Positions 4,295 through 7,927 of a stretch of DNA of 7,927 nucleotides are shown in pieces. Positions within the stretch are counted from its first letter, which is position 1; the number at the start of each line of letters is the position of its first letter. The position numbers and the translations under genes were made by a program. Source of the DNA: a bacterium (GTDB taxonomy: Bacteria; Patescibacteriota; Patescibacteriia; S139-126; S139-133); contig JAUIEQ010000035.1 of assembly GCA_030429785.1 (NCBI GenBank), positions 1 to 7,927 of the forward strand, given 5' to 3'. The notes under the pieces were generated by a model, which had not been told where the DNA came from, did no database searches, and was given only the letters and a program-made list of their open reading frames with translations.

Positions 4295-7200
4295 ACTTTG
4301 ACTGCGCAAACAATCACGTAAATCGTCCTTGAGCGCAGCAAGTGTTGTGACACGTACTTGATCTTTGTGAACTTGTGCTTGCTTGAGCACTTTGACAAAC
4401 ATCTTGCGGTTGACTTCATAGTCTTCGATTTTTTTAGGATCAAGCGAGCCCGCAAGATCTGACAAAGTACGCGCACTTCCAAAATCTTTAGCAAAAAATT
4501 CATCACGAACCTCTTGTGTAATATCGCTCTGTTCAATAATATCAAATATCTGATCATACAGTGCTTGCAACTTCTCGTCCTGCGCTGTATCCAAAAAATC
4601 TTCTTTTGTGACAAGTTCAATATCATCAAAATCAAACTCATCCATATGCTCAATCACTTCTGCCAAATGCTCGGACAAACGACCAGTGTCCTTGATGATC
4701 AAATGATTGAACCCACGAGCCAACTGCTGACTCATTTCAATCAATGTATAATATCCTCCATTCCCCAATAATGTCACATCAGGCTGATTGCGACTTGTGA
4801 TTTCATACATTGAACTTTGGTAAGCGATTTGCACAAAATACGGTGAGTCAAGCTTATCATATCCTTGTCGCCACCACTCTCCATCCGGCGGCGTGATCAA
4901 TGCTGGCACTGGCACGATGCCATACAAATGCACTTCTGGCTCATTGACTACTTGTGACTGCAATGCCTCTGGTGTTGTGTATGGATTACCATCAAAAATC
5001 AAATTCGGACCAGGTGCTACTGTGAACATATGTGCTCGTTCATCCTCAGGCATATCAGTTGCATCATACCGCTCTTGCATCACCCGGTAACTTTGAGCCA
5101 TCAGCACTGGCATACCTGACTGTAGTGGCGGAATTGCAACATTTGCCTTAACGTCCATTGCAACCTCAACCACCGACTGTGCATAACGCTGCAGACCGCC
5201 ATCACCATCCAAGTTACGACAACCACCAAGCACGCTGATCATAGGTCGGTCTGGTCTAATACCAATCATTTCCAAATGCTTGAGCAATACATTGTGCGGA
5301 ACAGTGTCAGATCGCGATTCAAGTGGATGGTCCATAACCGCCATTGGAATACGCGGACTGTTCATGCCTTCATACAAACGCTCATCAAATTCCTCAACTA
5401 CCGGTACACCTGATTGCTCACGCAGTTGAGCTACTCGTTCACGAAGCAATTCAAAATCAGCGCTAGTATATGAGACCTCAATAGCTGTAATAGACGGATT
5501 GAAATGCTGTTCGATATGCTCTGGGTTATTAATGACTGAATACAGATAATCAGCAAACCGCTCATGGGCTTGAGCAAGCACCATAGTCAATTCCCGAATC
5601 TGTACACCTGAGACAGCAGTTGTTTCTCTCATTTTTGCAATCAACTGATGTGCTTCTTGGTAATGCCCTGGCTCTCTAGAAAAATCAGCAGTTAAGTAAT
5701 ACTCAACGTCTCGACAATACGATTCGATATCTGAAAATGAAACTGACTGCAGATCAGCATAGTGTTGCAACTCATCGATAACATGCCCAAAGTAATGCAA
5801 CGTCTGTGCTTTCTGAGCTACTTTTGGATATAACTCAACTGGTACTTGTATGAGCTCATCAAGCCGGGCACGCAGTCTGGGATTTAGGTGCTTTTCTTCA
5901 TTGATCAAAATCCGAGCTGTCGCTCCCTCATGCAACGCGTCAATATATGTTCGCGTATATGTTGTTTTTCTTTTTCGTAATTGCTTTGCTTTGCCTGCCA
6001 GCAACGCAAAATGAGCATCATCAGGTTGTGGTTGTTGCTTCAATAACTCCCGAACAATCTTCATTGCCGAAAAATGTCGAGGATCATTGAGCAATCGTGT
6101 TCGTGATTCACGAGAAAGTCGCTCGACTTCATCAAGATTTTTTGCAAAAAAATCAATATCTTCATGATCTACTATTTGTTGCAACAACCGCTGTCCTAAT
6201 AACTCGCCCAACTTAACTGCTGCAAACACGTTTCGCGCGTCATGCGAACCTACCATATCTACAATAATCTGGTCAGGCAAAACAAGATCATTATCTACTA
6301 ACACAGCAACAACTTTTTCTGGATTTGCCGCAGCATACTCTGCAACAGATGCGCCTGACGTTACCATCTCCGGAATATGCTGCGCAACTACTGCTTCAAA
6401 TCGTAACTGCTGTTCAGCTTGTACTGCTTGACGCTTACCAATATCGTTATTTTCACGTGCGCGTTGTATTGCGATCTCAGTAAGCTGCTCCTGAGTAACC
6501 CATGAATTCTGAGATCTGCTTCGTACAGAATCTTCAAAAAAATCAATAGTTTTTTGATCAACCAAACCATATGGTATGTGCGACTCAAAACCTCGCAAGC
6601 GCACAAATACTCCATTTGTATCAAGTGTGATATTTGGCAATTCGTGTTTTGTCTCTCGTATTGTTTCCGCAACACCTTGATTAATCATGTAATTAAGCAG
6701 CTTTGATCGCTCAAACCGAGCTCGAGTTCTAGTAGACTCATCCTTTGACTCATCTGACTCAATCGCACGCAACGACTGCACAGCGCGCACAACTGGTGAT
6801 GGGTCATGCTCGTATTTTGTTTTGAACTTTCTTCGATCGAGCAACTGATCTGGGAGCGAACCAACCTGCTCAAGCACAGTAACAAGTACTTGCTTCTGAT
6901 CTGCTGCATCAAATACCTTTCCAATCATCGTATTCCACTTAGGGCGCTCATCATCAATTCCAAGCGCGTGCGCTGTACGCTGAGCAAGTAATTGCTCATA
7001 CTCTATATCAGCATCACCCGCGATCTCAAGAGCTGCTGCATATTGTGTAACCGCATACTCAGACACTTCAGCATCAAGCACACTACGCACAGATTCAGGA
7101 ATAGCAATCTGCGCCAATGCATCAACAGCCTCGTGCGAATCACCGTCTGCGATGCGTGCAACTGCACGTCGTAATTGCTCCAACAGCTTACCAATTGTTG

Positions 7201-7438
7201 ATGAGCTATGCTTACTCAAGCGACGAAGCTCCGACCCTGCGTGACCATTAAGCTTTGTTGCCAGTGCTAAGTGCGATTGAACACGAGATAAGTCCAAAGA
7301 TACAATATCTACAGCATCTTCTGTGCCTGAGAGATCAGCCAATACAGCACGCAGCATATCGTGGTGCTGATGATTGTGTTGCTGTACTTCATGCTTAGTT
7401 GTATCGCCATTCGCTTGCTCCTTTTTCTCAAAATTCAT
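4286..7438 (-). CDS. Large helical protein with a C-terminal SLOG/LOG-like domain
   Basis: A 1050-residue soluble protein without signal peptide, membrane segment or P-loop. A histidine-rich stretch (HNHQHH) lies near the N-terminus. Residues ~25-720 are charged, predicted helical and not recognised. Residues ~730-930 look like a divergent SLOG Rossmann domain: PMISVLGGCRNLDGDGG (732-748) as the opening strand and phosphate-binding loop, a QSGMPVLMA loop, FTVAPGPN, and VTLLGNGGYYTLIEM with GG at 894-895, T898 and E901. The last recalls the PGGxGTxxE motif of LOG proteins and the end of LSDAT-type SLOG domains, and LIIKDTGRLSEHLAEVI follows. About 120 helical residues close the protein. The ATG at 7438 is preferred; a TTG six codons upstream is also open. 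No SD sequence. It converges on the small SLOG gene and has its own promoter. The domain call is inference from motifs. Confidence 0.55.
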   Translation of the reverse strand: MNFEKKEQANGDTTKHEVQQHNHQHHDMLRAVLADLSGTEDAVDIVSLDLSRVQSHLALATKLNGHAGSELRRLSKHSSSTIGKLLEQLRRAVARIADGDSHEAVDALAQIAIPESVRSVLDAEVSEYAVTQYAAALEIAGDADIEYEQLLAQRTAHALGIDDERPKWNTMIGKVFDAADQKQVLVTVLEQVGSLPDQLLDRRKFKTKYEHDPSPVVRAVQSLRAIESDESKDESTRTRARFERSKLLNYMINQGVAETIRETKHELPNITLDTNGVFVRLRGFESHIPYGLVDQKTIDFFEDSVRSRSQNSWVTQEQLTEIAIQRARENNDIGKRQAVQAEQQLRFEAVVAQHIPEMVTSGASVAEYAAANPEKVVAVLVDNDLVLPDQIIVDMVGSHDARNVFAAVKLGELLGQRLLQQIVDHEDIDFFAKNLDEVERLSRESRTRLLNDPRHFSAMKIVRELLKQQPQPDDAHFALLAGKAKQLRKRKTTYTRTYIDALHEGATARILINEEKHLNPRLRARLDELIQVPVELYPKVAQKAQTLHYFGHVIDELQHYADLQSVSFSDIESYCRDVEYYLTADFSREPGHYQEAHQLIAKMRETTAVSGVQIRELTMVLAQAHERFADYLYSVINNPEHIEQHFNPSITAIEVSYTSADFELLRERVAQLREQSGVPVVEEFDERLYEGMNSPRIPMAVMDHPLESRSDTVPHNVLLKHLEMIGIRPDRPMISVLGGCRNLDGDGGLQRYAQSVVEVAMDVKANVAIPPLQSGMPVLMAQSYRVMQERYDATDMPEDERAHMFTVAPGPNLIFDGNPYTTPEALQSQVVNEPEVHLYGIVPVPALITPPDGEWWRQGYDKLDSPYFVQIAYQSSMYEITSRNQPDVTLLGNGGYYTLIEMSQQLARGFNHLIIKDTGRLSEHLAEVIEHMDEFDFDDIELVTKEDFLDTAQDEKLQALYDQIFDIIEQSDITQEVRDEFFAKDFGSARTLSDLAGSLDPKKIEDYEVNRKMFVKVLKQAQVHKDQVRVTTLAALKDDLRDCLRSQSKK

Positions 7439-7468
7439 AAAAATGTATATAAGCAATCTTTCCCTTGT

Positions 7469-7498
7469 ATACTACCATACACACAATGTACCCTACAA
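7469..7498 (-). promoter_or_regulatory. Extended -10 promoter of the 1050-residue gene
   Basis: On the minus strand TTGTAG (7493-7498), an 18-bp spacer ending in TGG, and TAGTAT (7469-7474). The TATGGTA-containing core is nearly identical to the Nudix promoter. The expected leader is about 24 nt without SD. Confidence 0.5.
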
Positions 7499-7522
7499 AA
7501 AACCACGAATTGCTTCGTGGTT
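7497..7522 (-). terminator. Rho-independent terminator with no intact upstream gene
   Basis: On the minus strand AACCACGAA (7514-7522) pairs with TTCGTGGTT (7501-7509) over a 4-nt loop, followed by a T-run of six in total. No intact minus-strand gene precedes it in the window; only a short open tail (7532-7573) does. On the plus strand there is no T-tract. Confidence 0.8.
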
Positions 7523-7531
7523 ATATACATG

Positions 7532-7573
7532 TTATTTCTGTGGCAATTGCTGCTTGAGCGCTTCAAGAAAGTA
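7532..7573 (-). pseudogene. Possible 3' relic of a lost minus-strand gene
   Basis: Thirteen sense codons and a TAA read YFLEALKQQLPQK, an amphipathic, protein-like C-terminus ending ten bases before a good terminator. There is no start codon, and a stop lies immediately upstream, so it cannot be a gene as it stands. It may be the tail of a deleted gene whose terminator survived. A short open stretch of this kind can also occur by chance. Confidence 0.25.
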
Positions 7574-7600
7574 TTAAACTAGTCAATTCAATTCAAGAAA
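7562..7600. repeat. Direct repeat TTCAAGAAA, two copies 30 bp apart
   Basis: TTCAAGAAA occurs at 7562-7570 and 7592-7600, spaced by 30 bp start to start (about three helical turns). The second ends seven bases before the -35 of the plus-strand promoter. It could be a binding-site pair; chance is possible. Confidence 0.3.
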
Positions 7601-7607
7601 CAATGTA

Positions 7608-7636
7608 TTGACAAGTCAGTAGACATGTAGTATAAT
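7608..7636 (+). promoter_or_regulatory. Perfect consensus sigma70 promoter
   Basis: TTGACA (7608-7613), a 17-bp spacer and TATAAT (7631-7636), all twelve consensus bases present. The transcript should start near 7643, only about 19 nt before the ATG. Confidence 0.9.
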
Positions 7637-7639
7637 CTT

Positions 7640-7655
7640 ATATTATTCATAATAT
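7640..7655. repeat. Perfect palindrome at the transcript start
   Basis: ATATTAT (7640-7646) and ATAATAT (7649-7655) form an inverted repeat with a 2-bp centre, spanning the predicted start point of the consensus promoter. This is a classic operator position, though pure A/T palindromes are common in AT-rich DNA. Confidence 0.35.
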
Positions 7656-7661
7656 CATTTC

Positions 7662-7927
7662 ATGAAAAAGAATATCATTCTCGGAATTGTAGCGTTTGGT
7701 GGCCTTGTGCTCATTGGCAATGCCTTGCTGAATGACACTAGCGAACTTGAGGAAATCAATGAAACAATACCAGCCGCAACACTACCGACTGAAGTAACAA
7801 CGCAATTCCCTATGTATCCAGAAGCAGAACTGACCACTGTTCATGAAAGTACAGACGAAACAAGCATCGGTTACAGCTTTAGCTTATCTGCCGAAGCAAC
7901 CAAAAACGAAGTGCTCGCGTGGTACCG
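7662..7927 (+). CDS. Membrane-anchored hypothetical protein, N-terminal part (cut by window edge)
   Basis: The first 88 residues of a protein that continues past the window. MKKN is followed by a hydrophobic span at residues 5-23 with no cysteine lipobox, so it is a membrane anchor or an uncleaved signal. An acidic linker (about 25-45) follows. Then QFPMYPEAELT (48-58), alternating strands SIGYSFSLSAEAT (68-80), and EVLAWY (83-88). The FPxYPxA start followed by beta strands and an E(V)..WY helix resembles small extracytoplasmic domains of the YPGA..V..FY type seen in many bacterial hypothetical proteins; the function is unknown. The ATG at 7662 is the first in frame after the promoter. There is no SD, and the leader is very short. 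Confidence 0.7.
   Translation, partial: MKKNIILGIVAFGGLVLIGNALLNDTSELEEINETIPAATLPTEVTTQFPMYPEAELTTVHESTDETSIGYSFSLSAEATKNEVLAWY

Noticed and set aside
1..7927. tRNA, rRNA, insertion sequence or transposase
   Set aside because: No cloverleaf with a T-loop, no rRNA-like stretch, no transposase-like protein and no terminal inverted repeats around any gene were seen on either strand.

Overview
The window looks like a stretch of a compact, moderately AT-rich bacterial chromosome using the standard code. No in-frame TGA occurs in any accepted gene, and the complete genes stop with TAA or TAG. Short intergenic gaps, several genes without a Shine-Dalgarno (SD) sequence, a PIF1-like helicase next to a Nudix hydrolase, and small single-span membrane proteins would fit a Patescibacteria (CPR) genome. 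That placement is inference; no rRNA, tRNA or ribosomal protein gene is present to fix it.

Left part (1-2260, minus strand). Reading along the minus strand, an ABC-F family ATPase has its own sigma70-type promoter, a leader with a possible attenuator hairpin, and a terminator. Next comes a Nudix hydrolase with an extended -10 promoter. Two bases after its stop begins a PIF1-like DNA helicase that runs off the window.

Middle part (2266-4294). This is the most unusual region: a block bounded by terminators. It holds three small tandem paralogous genes on the minus strand and, divergently transcribed on the plus strand, a 239-residue protein with the motifs of a YspA/DUF2493-like SLOG (nucleotide-binding Rossmann-like) protein. 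Two TTGACA promoters sit back to back between them. All four genes have good SD sequences, unlike the genes on either side. The SLOG gene is visibly richer in G+C and in CTG, GCG and CGT-type codons than its surroundings. Its leader carries a strong 12-bp hairpin.

Right part (4286-7927). A 1050-residue minus-strand gene converges on the SLOG gene and shares its terminator. Its first ~720 residues are helical and charged and I do not recognise them. Residues ~730-930 look like a second, divergent SLOG/LOG-type Rossmann domain (N-terminal GG loop and a GGxxTxxE motif). Upstream lie a terminator, a 13-codon open tail that may be the relic of a lost gene, and a perfect-consensus promoter driving the start of a small membrane-anchored protein that leaves the window.

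Working idea: two neighbouring but unlike SLOG-fold proteins, one apparently newly acquired together with a trio of small paralogues, could form a nucleotide-sensing or defence-type module. The sequence alone does not prove this; the individual motifs are seen, their cooperation is inferred.
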